Source: Pseudoflavonifractor sp. 60
GTDB taxonomy: Bacteria > Bacillota > Clostridia > Oscillospirales > Oscillospiraceae
Direction of reading: 5' to 3'
Assembly (NCBI RefSeq): GCF_009911645.1
Contig: NZ_QWKI01000041.1
Location: 36,312 to 100,311, forward strand
DNA: 64,000 bases
The position numbers and the translations under genes are program-made. Of this stretch, positions 42,501 through 50,320 are shown piece after piece (position 1 is the stretch's first letter; each line of letters starts with the position of its first letter). The notes beneath the pieces were generated by a model. It was not told where the DNA came from. It made no database searches and was given only the letters and a program-made list of their open reading frames with translations.

Positions 42501-45110
42501 CTCCAGGGACGCAAAGCCGCCGGCCGTAGCCATTGCGGAGCGGCCCTGCTCATTGTACCCGTAGTGGTTGTAGAACTGCCCGTTGGGGTACTGCTGGATG
42601 ACGATGGCCTCATCGCCGTTCAGATAGCTGGCAACAGTCTGTACCGCCTCCTTCGGCTGGGCGTCCCGGATGTGTCCCGTCCGCAGGCTATGCTCGAACA
42701 TCTCCCGGTCCATGAACACATGGTTTTGCCCCGGCTCGTCAGGATAGACATAGAACACATCCCCATCCGTGATGCTCGTCAGGACGATCTCCTTTGTACC
42801 GTCCTCGGAATAGATGGTGAACGGGTCCCCAATGCCATATTTCAGGGGCGGCAGCTTTGCCTCCTCCGTTTTGAGCCAGTCGGCGGCCTCCCGCCTTGCG
42901 ACATCCTCCTTGACCTGGAGCAGATAGTCCTCAGCCTGCCACTCGCTGGTGAACTCCTCGGAAACGCCCTTCGGGTCTACATATATCTCCTCCCGGATGT
43001 CATCCCAGACGGCATAGCCATTATCGGTCTCGATCAGGAAGAACCGCTCCGGGGCGGCATAGTTGCTGCCGTCCGCCATCCGCGCCGCCTGTGTCAGCAT
43101 CTCGCTTGTGCGGTCGGGCGGGTCCGGCAGTTCCGGGGCGGCGGTCATGGCCTCATAGGTCTCGTCCAGCAGGGACTGGTGGAGACGGCTGCGGTACTCC
43201 GGCACATCGAAATACAGCCGCATGAAGCCCGTGTCCTGGATGGTGAGCGCCGCCTGTTCGATGGCCTTGCCGCCCTCCACATAGGCGGTCTCTTTGTCGT
43301 TGTTGTCACAAGCGTTCCGATACGCCGTGTCCCGCAGGAGGGCGTCCCGGATGACAGGGTAATACCGCTCATAGATGTCTGCCGGGGTAGGGGGAAAACC
43401 GTGTCCGGGAGCAGGGAGAGGGACGGCGCCGAACTCGGCGTAATTCTTCTCAAGGGCGGCATACCGCTGTTTGTCTGGGCCGCTCAGATACTGGCCGTTC
43501 TGGATGAGCGCGCCGAGCCGCTTCTCGACCTCGGACCAGCGCAGGCGCACCTCTGCGTTGTGGCTGGCGTCACGGATCACCAGTCCCTGAGGGCGGGTCT
43601 GCACACCGCCCCGGCTGCCATCGGAAAATTGCCAGCTCTGCCCACTGTTGGTCCCATACTCGCCTTTCAGATACTCCACACGCTCATCTGGCGTGTTCTC
43701 CTGCGAATAAAGGGCAGCGATACGCAGTTTGCCGCCGTCATAGGGGGAACCGTGGCGGAGGATGCGCTCGATCTCCGCGTCAGGAATAGAAAAAGCGGGG
43801 GCGGGAGCCTCTGCCGGGGCCTGTTCCTCTTTTTTGGGCATAGCAAAGGCGGAGGGCTTTTCGCTCTCCGCCTGTCGGTCTATCATTGAGATCTGTTCCA
43901 TCTCGGAGGGGAACAGCCCCTCCAGCGTCAGTTGTTGATAAGTTCCGCCGTCACGATCTCCTCCGCCTGCGCTTTCAGTGCGTTCATGTGCCGCACCCAG
44001 TCCATCTGCCGGGTCTTTTTGTCCGGCGCCGGGTCCGCCGCCAGCAGTTCCTCCATCAACTGCTTCATCCGGGCGGTGGCCGTCTCCTGCACCTCCCACA
44101 GGTGCGGGAACAGTTTCCCGATCAGGGTCAGGTGGTTGTAGAGGAGTTTGTTGTTCTCCTCCAGATACGCCCTCCGCATCCTGCCGTACTTGCCCAGCGG
44201 ACGGTCCTCCATTTCCTCCAACTGGATGTCCGGGATCAGGTAATCCCCGGCCTTCGTGTAAGTCAGCTCTGCCATTTTTCCGGCTCCTTTCCTCCGTTTG
44301 TTCGACCTGTTTCGTCCTCTCGTAGGTTCGGATGGCCCGTTCCACTTCACGGAAAACCTGGGAGGATGCCTCGCTGACCGCCGCACCCAGCACATTGGAC
44401 GCCGCCTGGGTATTGAAGTCGAACACATCCATGAAATCTTCCGGCTCAAAACAGCTCTCCGGGTCCTCCACACAGCGGGAGCAGAGCATATACTTGATGC
44501 TGGTCTCCGCCGCCCTCCGAAAGGACACCCCTACGTTGAACTCATCATACCCGTAGAGGAAGGAATCGTCAACGATGCCGAGGATGCTGTCCTTGTTCTC
44601 CTCCCAATATTCAGCGGCGAGGCGGGAGGCGATGCCCCCGATCTGCTCCTCCAGCCCCGCGCCGGCCCCCACGCCGTAGGCCCGTTCCAGCACATCCTGC
44701 ACAGCGGGGACATATTCCTCACGCATGGACCAGAGGTTGACCGGGCGGGAGTTCTCCCTCTCCCCGGTGTCCGACACATCGAACACATAGCGCAGCTTCG
44801 GGCGGCTGCCCGTGTTGTCCACCAGGGCGATGCCCTTGGAGCCGCGGCGCACATAGCGGCGCATGGTCTTGTTCCAGAGGTCATACTCGGCGCAGGCCGT
44901 GGCGTCCGGGCGCTGCTTGTAGATCATGAGCTGCTCATTGTAGGGGTATTTATAGAGCCGGGCCGCAGTGGTAAGGAAGGCTGTCCACTGCTCCCGGCTC
45001 CCAGTCACTTGTCTGGCGGCTTCTTCCGCCATCTGGGTGTAGTAGGCGGCTTTTGAGGGGAACGGTACGACCGCCGCCCCGTCCGCCTGTAAGGGTTCAT
45101 TCAATGCCAT
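36585..45110 (-). CDS. Giant ICE protein: N6-adenine methylase-like plus SNF2/SF2 helicase
   Basis: 2841 residues. N-terminal region (PYNEQLMIYKQRPDATACAE, then WNKTMRRYVRRGSKGIALVD) resembles the ssDNA-binding part of ArdC-like proteins. A low-complexity G/P/D-rich linker at about 280-400 overlaps a tnpV gene in another frame. Beyond various LPD-type domains come methylase motif I ILEPSMGVGNFFG (about 1342) and NVPFGDY in place of NPPY (about 1405). Helicase motifs follow: HEVGAGKT (about 2020), VDEAHAFKN (about 2185), ATGTPVSN, and QRNGRIIRQG (about 2513). GGAGG lies six bases before the ATG. Such proteins are thought to protect or remodel incoming ICE DNA; specificity is unknown. Confidence 0.88.
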   Translation of the reverse strand: MALNEPLQADGAAVVPFPSKAAYYTQMAEEAARQVTGSREQWTAFLTTAARLYKYPYNEQLMIYKQRPDATACAEYDLWNKTMRRYVRRGSKGIALVDNTGSRPKLRYVFDVSDTGERENSRPVNLWSMREEYVPAVQDVLERAYGVGAGAGLEEQIGGIASRLAAEYWEENKDSILGIVDDSFLYGYDEFNVGVSFRRAAETSIKYMLCSRCVEDPESCFEPEDFMDVFDFNTQAASNVLGAAVSEASSQVFREVERAIRTYERTKQVEQTEERSRKNGRADLHEGRGLPDPGHPVGGNGGPSAGQVRQDAEGVSGGEQQTPLQPPDPDRETVPAPVGGAGDGHRPDEAVDGGTAGGGPGAGQKDPADGLGAAHERTESAGGGDRDGGTYQQLTLEGLFPSEMEQISMIDRQAESEKPSAFAMPKKEEQAPAEAPAPAFSIPDAEIERILRHGSPYDGGKLRIAALYSQENTPDERVEYLKGEYGTNSGQSWQFSDGSRGGVQTRPQGLVIRDASHNAEVRLRWSEVEKRLGALIQNGQYLSGPDKQRYAALEKNYAEFGAVPLPAPGHGFPPTPADIYERYYPVIRDALLRDTAYRNACDNNDKETAYVEGGKAIEQAALTIQDTGFMRLYFDVPEYRSRLHQSLLDETYEAMTAAPELPDPPDRTSEMLTQAARMADGSNYAAPERFFLIETDNGYAVWDDIREEIYVDPKGVSEEFTSEWQAEDYLLQVKEDVARREAADWLKTEEAKLPPLKYGIGDPFTIYSEDGTKEIVLTSITDGDVFYVYPDEPGQNHVFMDREMFEHSLRTGHIRDAQPKEAVQTVASYLNGDEAIVIQQYPNGQFYNHYGYNEQGRSAMATAGGFASLEEAEAALRSHRPKAERVMEEPVPGTEAGQTPEGETYEGAGEDIAPAAPGTDAKSTAAPQEPTYQVGDTIYLEDAAYIVEEIGLFDVQLRDPTLAYPVLRAESKERLERMLWADVRNNVFLPGAKIEVTTPNYRVKVTAEEAPILEEQMGKAGISTARFVHENGDVTYSFSEDDRDAVEHILSVQREENPFADVEKWAADYQRQTQTAIAALEPEQRRIVDAMQTAGFFYDPLSNTALDPLIFRAGDLTGGYPTSFKTWDEAYAFIDGAELKDTPGLREQVQSVLHPDPTWAQNAHKLDARPASDQVGPKPEVTATAETIYPGEKNGLPFDVVVERLHFGEPERGQPEQTQQPAARNFRITDDHLGEGGPKAKFRANMDAINLLHELEFDGRDATPEEQEVLSRYVGWGGLADAFDEKKDSWAGEFRELYAALSPEEYAAARASTLNAHYTSPTVIKAIYEAVGNMGFTTGNILEPSMGVGNFFGLLPDSMAGSRLYGVELDSITGRIAQKLYPEADIKVAGFQTTDRRDFFDLCVGNVPFGDYKVNDKPYNRLGFSIHNYFFAKAIDQVRPGGVVALVTSRYTMDAKSPDARKYIAQRAELLGAIRLPNNAFKANAGTEVVSDILFLQKRDRPIDIEPDWVHLGQTPEGLTLNSYFVDHPEMVLGELTTESTQYGREECTVAPTPGADLAEQLREAVSHIHGSYQAVERDKADIADEAAERGAIPADPDVKNFSYALVDGEVYFRENSVMKPVELSDTAKGRVAGMIGLRQLVNDLIQYQLEDYPDGDIQAKQAELNAAYDTFYAKFGTINSSANARVFDEDSSYYLLCSLENIDEDGRLESKADMFTKRTIRPERHITSVDTPSEALAVSIGERGRVDLRFMSELLGTPGEYGRITEELRGVIFRDPREAVADDPLRGWHTADDYLSGNVRDKLMVARMAAATDPAYAVNVAALEQAQPKDLDASEIDVRLGATWIDKDYIQQFMEETFDTPWRLRNAVQVKYSPSTAEWQVTGKNATGRHDVMAYMTYGTDRASAYRILEDTLNLRDVRIYDTIEDADGKQKRVLNKKETTLAQQKQQAIKDAFRDWVWRDPRRREDLVRTYNELFNSTRPREYDGSHIVLGGMNPDITLREHQRGAIAHVLYGGNTLLAHEVGAGKTFEMAASAMEAKRLGLCQKSLFVVPNHLTLQWASEFLRLYPSAKILVATKKDFETANRKKFCARIATGDYDAVIIGHSQFEKIPISAERQERILQEQIDEITDAISEMKAMRGESFTIKQLEKTRKSLEARMEKLQATERKDDVITFEQLGVDRLFVDEAHAFKNLFLYTKMRNVAGLSTSEAQKSSDMFMKCQYMDELTGGKGTVFATGTPVSNSMTELYTMMRYLQHGTLRQKGLTHFDQWASTFGETTTAIELAPEGTGYRARTRFAKFFNLPELMSMFKEVADIKTADQLRLPVPEAKFETVVVQPSEIQKEMVADLSERAAAVHSGNIDPSVDNMLKITSDGRKIGLDQRLMNPLLPDDPNSKLNACVQNVLRIWEEGQADKLTQLLFCDLSTPKGDGTFNVYEDIRDKLVAAGVPREEIAFIHDADTEAKKKELFGKVRTGEVRVLLGSTQKMGAGTNVQDRLVAVHHLDVGWRPADMTQRNGRIIRQGNRNKQVQIFQYVTEGTFDAYLYQTLENKQKFISQIMTSKSPVRSCDDVDEQALSYAEIKALCAGNPLIREKMDLDVDVAKLKVLRADYQSKHFRLEDQLLKYFPAEIEAQQSRNRGFEADMRTAEAHPLPEEGFVGMEVGGKHYAEKADAGDAILALCKEIKSTEGIPIGSYRGFQMELSYNTFEKQFQITLKGEMSHRVSLGTDARGNLTRLDNALVGIPGRLERGQEQLENLRNQQAAAQVELTKPFPQEAELAEKSARLAELDAALSMDESISQDEAEVSEEVGEGERPSVLEDLKKRAAEIPPDKKPGKEPERG
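43928..44275 (-). CDS. tnpV: TnpV nested inside the giant gene in another frame
   Basis: 115 residues with the full TnpV core: GDYLIPDIQLEEMEDRPLGK, YGRMRRAYLEENNKLLYNHL, TLIGKLFPHLWEV, then WVRHMNALKAQAEEIVTAEL. It has its own AAAGGAG nine bases before the ATG. It lies entirely inside the 2841-residue frame, which here encodes a biased G, P, D and R linker (about residues 280-395). The free-standing tnpV at 16 kb shows that this reading is the homologous one, so one stretch of DNA encodes two proteins. Function of TnpV is unknown. Translation within the giant mRNA should be possible from the internal ribosome site. Confidence 0.8.
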   Translation of the reverse strand: MAELTYTKAGDYLIPDIQLEEMEDRPLGKYGRMRRAYLEENNKLLYNHLTLIGKLFPHLWEVQETATARMKQLMEELLAADPAPDKKTRQMDWVRHMNALKAQAEEIVTAELINN

Positions 45111-45147
45111 AGGTTGCCTCCGTTTCTTTCAGATTTGTGTGCTTGGG

Positions 45148-45357
45148 TCAGATGTCCGGGTACAGGTCCAGGCTGTCAAATTCCGTGTCCGTCATGCCCT
45201 CCAGCTTTTCCAGGACACTTTTGGAGAGACGGCCCAGCCGCCGCTCCGAGGGCGTGAGCTGGAGGCGCATGGCCTCCAGCTCCGCGATCAGCCCCGCCCG
45301 TGTGCCGGGGTTGTAGAGCATCATCATAATACGCTCGTCCCGTGTAAAGTCCTTCAT
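45148..45357 (-). CDS. Small transfer-operon protein
   Basis: 69 residues: KDFTRDERIMMMLYNPGTRA, GLIAELEAMRLQLTPSERRL and SVLEKLEGMTDTEFDSLDLY. Helical, probably soluble. The start overlaps the stop of the YodL/DUF4316-like gene by four bases and it precedes the giant gene. Similar small proteins with a TPSERRL-type helix are usual in this position in related ICEs; function is unknown. Confidence 0.72.
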   Translation of the reverse strand: MKDFTRDERIMMMLYNPGTRAGLIAELEAMRLQLTPSERRLGRLSKSVLEKLEGMTDTEFDSLDLYPDI

Positions 45358-45968
45358 CTCTCATCCCGTCCAGCCTGCTTCTGGGGCGGCCTGCGCTCCG
45401 GCTGCTCCGCGCCGGAAAGGGCTTTCAGCGCGTCCAGGACGGAGTGCCGCTCCGTTTCAGGCTCATCCTTTCTCCCGTTATTGATGATCCCATCAATGGA
45501 GTTGTAGTCGTCCTCCATCGCCATCTCCGCGTTTTTCAGGTAGTTCTCCCGCAGGGCGAAGTCCTCCAGCTCCTTGAAGCCGATGGAATCCACATAATGG
45601 CAGGATACCACGCCGCCCACTTTGAGCGCCACGATGTCGCTGACCGACAGGCTGTGTCCCCGGAAATCATCCGGGTGGGCGGTGTTGAACTGGACATAGA
45701 GGGCCTCCAACTGCGCCATCACCGTCTCCGGCGTGTTGGGCGCCTTCGGGAGGTCTCCGTGGTAGACCACCTCGTAGTGGTCGATGTCCGGCTCCTTCCC
45801 CTGCCACTGGAGGCTGGAATAGGACTCGAACCGCTCATAGAGGGTGTCGTCCGTGTGCCGCAACTGCAAAATGGCGTAGGAGTCGGTGGCGCTCTCCAGA
45901 AACGCCGCCAGGTGGCCGGGGTCCTCGTCCACGCCGTTCACCTCGTCCCATTTTTTGATGTCAGACAT
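45354..45968 (-). CDS. YodL/DUF4316-domain protein
   Basis: 204 residues. N-terminal AILQLRHTDDTLYERFESYS and YEVVYHGDLP, then the YodL-like core FRGHSLSVSDIVALKVGGVV with SCHYVDSIGFKEL, followed by an acidic DUF4316-like tail (NAEMAMEDDYNSIDGIINNG). These domains occur in the accessory block of Tn1549-like elements, often beside the methylase-helicase, and sometimes fused to it. No catalytic motif is visible. It overlaps both neighbouring genes by four to eight bases. Probably cytosolic, role in post-transfer DNA protection inferred from company only. Confidence 0.75.
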   Translation of the reverse strand: MSDIKKWDEVNGVDEDPGHLAAFLESATDSYAILQLRHTDDTLYERFESYSSLQWQGKEPDIDHYEVVYHGDLPKAPNTPETVMAQLEALYVQFNTAHPDDFRGHSLSVSDIVALKVGGVVSCHYVDSIGFKELEDFALRENYLKNAEMAMEDDYNSIDGIINNGRKDEPETERHSVLDALKALSGAEQPERRPPQKQAGRDER

Positions 45969-46266
45969 TCTGTTCCTCCTTCCTCAAGAAAGGCAGGCCG
46001 TTCTCCTTTGCGTCCCGCCTCTGCCGCTGCCGGCGTTCCTCGCTGTACGGCGGGCGGATACCCACGCACCGCTTGGGGATACGGTAGGTCACGGACCGCC
46101 CCGGCCCGGAACGCTCCAGAACATAGTCCTCCGGGAACCGTTGGGAAAGCTCCCGGAGCTTATTGATGAGCCTTGCGTCATGGGTGTAGACCTCCGCCGT
46201 GTCCAGCTCATTGTCCCACAGGATGATGGTCTCCTGCTCCGCAAGGGTCAGCTTCTGGCGGCTCAT
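45961..46266 (-). CDS. Conserved-type hypothetical transfer-operon protein
   Basis: 101 residues. SRQKLTLAEQETIILWDNEL, then DTAEVYTHDARLINKLRELS and DYVLERSGPGRSVTYRIPKR, ending in a basic tail. The middle looks like a small alpha/beta domain (TAEVYTHDARL), and the tail is nucleic-acid-binding in character. It overlaps both neighbouring genes. I recognise the type from such ICE operons but no functional family. Confidence 0.68.
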   Translation of the reverse strand: MSRQKLTLAEQETIILWDNELDTAEVYTHDARLINKLRELSQRFPEDYVLERSGPGRSVTYRIPKRCVGIRPPYSEERRQRQRRDAKENGLPFLRKEEQNV

Positions 46267-47780
46267 AAGCTGGCCTCGTCCCGCTTCTTCGCCGGGGCGG
46301 GGGCGGGGTGTCCCTTCGCACTGGACTTCAAGGCGGAAAGCTGGCCCAGGACGGACTCCCGCTTCTCGTCCTGCGCCTCCTGCGCCCGCATGGCCGCCTT
46401 TTCCATCAGCATCCCGTGGTCGGTGGGGGTCATGGAGCGGCGCTCCAGTTTGTTCTCAAAGAGGACCATATCCCGCACCTCGTTGATGGAGCAGCCCACG
46501 ACCTCCAGTTCGCCGCTCTTGGTCTCGTTGAATTTCTCATCGTACAGATGGTAGTCCCAATGGCCCGCCCCGCACTCCACGGCGAGATAGGCGTTCCAGC
46601 CGATCTTCCACGCCGCCTGCTCCGCATCCAGCTCTGGCTCCGGGCGGCAGACGCCCCCGCCACGCTCCAGCACCTCGGCGAACTGGCAGATATGGTAGAC
46701 CTCGCTCCCGACATAGGTGTGGTAGTCGTCGATATACTCGCACTTGGCGGAGAAGGTCCTGTCCGGGTACTCCACCTGGATCGTACCGCCGTCCGGGATG
46801 CGGAACTGCTCCTCATAGCCGCTGTTGATGAAGCGGATGTCATCCTTCGGCAGTGTCTCCGGCTCCCAGATGGAGCGGCGGTAGATGTCCGATCTGGGGA
46901 ACTCCTTCAAGGAAGTCAAGCCCACCTGAGCCATCTCGATGCCGTCCAGTCCCGCCGCTCTGACAGCGGCATCCCGCGCCACCGCCAGCGGGTCATGGGT
47001 GGGGTCGATCTCACCCCAGACGGCATCCGCCGTGACCGTCCCCTCGGCGGTTTTCTCCTTGGTCTGTTTATCGAACACGGCGTATCCAAAATTGCCGTCC
47101 GCATCCTCCCGCACATGGAGAAGGGATGAGCGGTCAACAAGGTAGGCGGCTTCCGCCAACTCCGGGTTGGCATACCTGCCCACGAACTCCTCCACGGTCA
47201 TTTCATCACCCGTGAAGTTCAGCTCATCTCCAAGCTCCAGAAATCCCTCCTTGGGGATGTCCAAGGGCTTTGCGGCGAGGATGGTCCCGGCGTGGTTGAC
47301 TACCACGCGATTTTCAACTAAGGCCGGGTCGCCAGGATCATAGTCTGAACCGCGCAGATCATAGCGGTAGAGGCCCTCCGGCACATCCTCCTGCCTGACC
47401 CGCTCATTGAGGAACAGGGCCTTGACGCCAAAAAGCTCCACCACTTCCTGCTTCGGCGGGGTCAGGATACCGCCCTGGATAAGGGTCTCCGCCCGGTCCT
47501 CAATGCTCTCCCGGACCACATCCATATGCCCGGTATCGACCATCTTGGAGAAGGTCTTGTAGATGTCCGCCATCGTGTCCGGGGAGGCCAGCAGCGCCCT
47601 CGCCTGATCGTCAGGCAGTTCCAGCGCCCCGATCTCCATCAGGATGTCCTCCCGCACCGCATACTCGACAGCGTGGTTCAAGATGTCGGCGGGCGGCTGG
47701 TCCATTAGCCATGCCCTGAACTTGTCCTGCTCCGCCGACGCTTTCTCATACAGTTTGCTGCTCAGTTCCGTATCAGCCAT
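46263..47780 (-). CDS. DUF3848/LPD-domain ICE protein
   Basis: 505 residues. N-terminal DUF3848-like helices (ELSSKLYEKASAEQDKFRAW, ADILNHAVEYAVREDILMEI). Next is an LPD28-like part (VVELFGVKALFLNERVRQED, VPEGLYRYDLRGSDYDPGDP). C-terminal half has a further beta-rich domain (VGSEVYHICQFAEVLERGGG, GHWDYHLYDEKFNETKSGEL). LPD domains are associated with large polyvalent proteins of phages and conjugative elements, thought to be injected with DNA or to counter host defences. No enzyme motif seen. It is coupled with the downstream 101-residue gene. Confidence 0.78.
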   Translation of the reverse strand: MADTELSSKLYEKASAEQDKFRAWLMDQPPADILNHAVEYAVREDILMEIGALELPDDQARALLASPDTMADIYKTFSKMVDTGHMDVVRESIEDRAETLIQGGILTPPKQEVVELFGVKALFLNERVRQEDVPEGLYRYDLRGSDYDPGDPALVENRVVVNHAGTILAAKPLDIPKEGFLELGDELNFTGDEMTVEEFVGRYANPELAEAAYLVDRSSLLHVREDADGNFGYAVFDKQTKEKTAEGTVTADAVWGEIDPTHDPLAVARDAAVRAAGLDGIEMAQVGLTSLKEFPRSDIYRRSIWEPETLPKDDIRFINSGYEEQFRIPDGGTIQVEYPDRTFSAKCEYIDDYHTYVGSEVYHICQFAEVLERGGGVCRPEPELDAEQAAWKIGWNAYLAVECGAGHWDYHLYDEKFNETKSGELEVVGCSINEVRDMVLFENKLERRSMTPTDHGMLMEKAAMRAQEAQDEKRESVLGQLSALKSSAKGHPAPAPAKKRDEASL

Positions 47781-47784
47781 TCTA

Positions 47785-48240
47785 TCAGTCCTCCTGTCTC
47801 AAAATTTTGACCCATCTTGTTTTCATCTGGCGGGGATACTGCCCGCTGTCCCTGGGCCTACGCCTGCCCGTCCACTCCAAGCCCCCGGCAGGCCCCTCGC
47901 ACACGAAGCCGGAGGCTTTCAGGGACGCGCCGCACTCGCTGTCCAGGATATAGGTGATGACCTTTTTATAGCCCATCGCCCTCGCCGCCCGGACCGCCGC
48001 CCCATAGAGCATACTGCAAGCGTTCCGCGCCCCATCGGTGCAGAGGCGGTTGACCTCCAGCGTATAGCCGTCATCCAGGAAGCGGCTCACCGGGCGGCCG
48101 CAGATGGCAACACCGGCGAGCCGCCCGTCCTCCCGGACACCGATAGAGAACTTGTGTCCCACCGTGGGCTTATGGTGGCGGTGGTGCTGGCACACGAACT
48201 CGTTCGCCTCCCGCAGGGAGACGGGGACCAGCGACAGCAT
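47785..48240 (-). CDS. XF1762-like GNAT-fold protein
   Basis: 151 residues: ANEFVCQHHRHHKPTVGHKF, SIGVREDGRLAGVAICGRPV, TLEVNRLCTDGARNACSMLY and YKKVITYILDSECGASLKAS. This matches the XF1762 family, which has an acetyltransferase-like fold and is frequent in phages and ICEs. The start codon lies two bases after the stop of the cytosine methyltransferase gene, with GGTGAG before it. It may acetylate a protein or modify a base; the substrate is unknown. Confidence 0.82.
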   Translation of the reverse strand: MLSLVPVSLREANEFVCQHHRHHKPTVGHKFSIGVREDGRLAGVAICGRPVSRFLDDGYTLEVNRLCTDGARNACSMLYGAAVRAARAMGYKKVITYILDSECGASLKASGFVCEGPAGGLEWTGRRRPRDSGQYPRQMKTRWVKILRQED

Positions 48241-48241
48241 A

Positions 48242-50320
48242 TCACTCACCGCCCACGGCGTCACGGATGCCCTGCATGATATACGCCACACAGGGTACGG
48301 CCACGCTGTTGCCGAGCATCTGGTAACGCTTCGTGTCGCTGATGGCCCTGCCGTCTGCGCCGGTCTCCGTCCAGCCGTCCGGGTAGCCCTGCAAACGCTC
48401 GGCCTCGGTGGGGGTGAGCCTCCTCACGCAAAGCCCGGTGCGGACGGGGTTCTGGTAGTTCAGCGAGTAGCCGCCTGATGCCGCCTTTGCCAGCAGTGTG
48501 CCGCTGACCTCATCCGTCTCCCGGAGGTTGCGGCAGTCCACGGCGGCGGCCTCCGGCCCGTCAGCGCCCTCCACGACGGCCATGCCACCCTGATTGCAGC
48601 AGGGGTTCCCGCCGTTCAGGTCCAGCGTCCGGGAGGTATCTGCCTCATAGAAGCCACTTTGGGGATTGTCCGAAAGCATCCCGCCAGAATGGTAGGCGCC
48701 GATGACATAGGCTTTCATCACGGCGCTCTGCTGGCCCGCCAGAAGGGTGGGGGCGGTCTCCTCCTGGAAGCCGATGCTCCCGGACTGGCTGCCGGCCTTG
48801 TGCTTGAAGCCCGCGCTCACCACGCAGAAGTCCAGCTCGTTCCCCTGTCCGGCAGGGCGGGAAAGCCCCGCGCCGGAGGCACAGAGCGTCCCGGCGATCT
48901 GGGGGTGGGTCACAATGGGCTGTTCATGCCCTGCCACCAGCGTGGGCGACTTCTCCTCCATGATCTCGGCGTTAGACTGCCCGGTCGCCATGCACAGCGG
49001 AGCCGTGACAACATGGGGACTGCCCGCCCCGCAGAGGGTGGGCTGGACGGGCTTCAGGGTGGAGCGGTTCGTCTTGCTGGTGATCTGCTGGAGGTCGAAG
49101 CCAGCGGCCACAGTGGGCGGCTGCTCCTCCTGCCCGGTCGCCATGCAGACGGCGTGGCGGTCGATGGTGTTGAGGGTGAAGGACACATTCTCGTTGATAC
49201 CATCCCCCTGCGGCCCGTTCCCGTCCGCCCTGCCGATCAGGGAGCCTTGGATAGCGTATGCGGTGATGGGCAGATTGCCGTGGGTCTGGCTGCGGAGGGT
49301 GGGCGATACGCCGCCCTTCTCCACACTAAGGGAATCTCCGCCCTGGTCGTTCAGTATCTCCACCGCATTTTTCGGCGCAAAGAGGTATTGGTCGTTCCCG
49401 GTCGCCAGAGTGCCGCTCTTTTCTATCTGGAGCAGAGGCCCCTTGCCGCCGCCCTCACAGCCGCAGCGGATACGCATGGAGATGGCGGGGACCGCCGCTC
49501 CCATACCGTCCGCCATTTCGATCACGCCGTTGCGCCCGGTGGACATCCCGCAGTTCGTCCCCAGCGTGGCCGCCACATGGCCGGTAAGCTGGGCATTGTA
49601 GCCGTCTATCCCCGCGCCTGCTGTTCCAGCGCCGCTTTGAGCATAGGCGGCAGGTCCTTGCCGCGGCGTTCCGCCCGCCGCAAAATACCCTGACAGGCTT
49701 TTGGGGACAAAGAGTATTTCTCCGCTGCGTTCGCCTCTAAAATCTGCGATAAGAAAGATACGCCGGCGCCGCTGTGCTGTTCCGAAGTATTGGGCGTCGT
49801 ACACGCACCAAGCGAGGTCAACGCCTCGGCCTCGTACCATCCCGGCGTTTGCCCACCGTCCAGAACCAGGCATTGGAACTTCGGCGTCTGTGAACGCTTC
49901 CAGCACAGCCTTAAAGTCACGCCGGGAAGAACTTGACAAGGCTCCGGGGACATTTTCCCAGAGCGCGAATTTCGGGTATTCTCCATTGGTCGCCTCCTGC
50001 ATTTCTCTGATGATCCTGATGGCCTCCAGAAAGAGGCCGCTCCGCTCCCCGGCAAGGCCCAGGCGCTTGCCCGATGCCACGCTCAGGTCCTGGCAGGGGG
50101 AGCCGAAGGTGATGATGTCCACGGGCGGCAGCTTGCCGCCGTGGAGCTTCGTGATGTCGCCAACGTGTTCCATGTCCGGGAAGTGCTTCTTCGTCACGGA
50201 AACGCACTCCGGGACGATCTCGCTGGCCCACAGGGGCCTGATCCCATAAAAAGAGGCGGCATAGGGGAAACCTCCTATGCCGTCAAACAGGGAACCGAGC
50301 GTAAGCTGCTCTCTATTCAA
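48242..50320 (-). CDS. DNA (cytosine-5) methyltransferase with a repetitive insert
   Basis: 692 residues. Transfers methyl from SAM to C5 of cytosine in a target sequence, here probably protecting ICE DNA from host restriction. Motifs: LGSLFDGIGGFPYAASFYG (I), GSPCQDLSVASGKR with Cys about 76 (IV), WENVPG (VI), QRRRRIFLIA (VIII) and YQMLGNSVAVP (X). Between VIII and IX lie some 400 residues with about eleven TL-containing repeats, such as SPTLVAG, APTLLAG and IAGTLCA. Normal enzymes have a shorter, non-repeating target-recognition region there. It overlaps topB by four bases. No partner restriction gene is seen. Confidence 0.93.
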   Translation of the reverse strand: MNREQLTLGSLFDGIGGFPYAASFYGIRPLWASEIVPECVSVTKKHFPDMEHVGDITKLHGGKLPPVDIITFGSPCQDLSVASGKRLGLAGERSGLFLEAIRIIREMQEATNGEYPKFALWENVPGALSSSSRRDFKAVLEAFTDAEVPMPGSGRWANAGMVRGRGVDLAWCVYDAQYFGTAQRRRRIFLIADFRGERSGEILFVPKSLSGYFAAGGTPRQGPAAYAQSGAGTAGAGIDGYNAQLTGHVAATLGTNCGMSTGRNGVIEMADGMGAAVPAISMRIRCGCEGGGKGPLLQIEKSGTLATGNDQYLFAPKNAVEILNDQGGDSLSVEKGGVSPTLRSQTHGNLPITAYAIQGSLIGRADGNGPQGDGINENVSFTLNTIDRHAVCMATGQEEQPPTVAAGFDLQQITSKTNRSTLKPVQPTLCGAGSPHVVTAPLCMATGQSNAEIMEEKSPTLVAGHEQPIVTHPQIAGTLCASGAGLSRPAGQGNELDFCVVSAGFKHKAGSQSGSIGFQEETAPTLLAGQQSAVMKAYVIGAYHSGGMLSDNPQSGFYEADTSRTLDLNGGNPCCNQGGMAVVEGADGPEAAAVDCRNLRETDEVSGTLLAKAASGGYSLNYQNPVRTGLCVRRLTPTEAERLQGYPDGWTETGADGRAISDTKRYQMLGNSVAVPCVAYIMQGIRDAVGGE

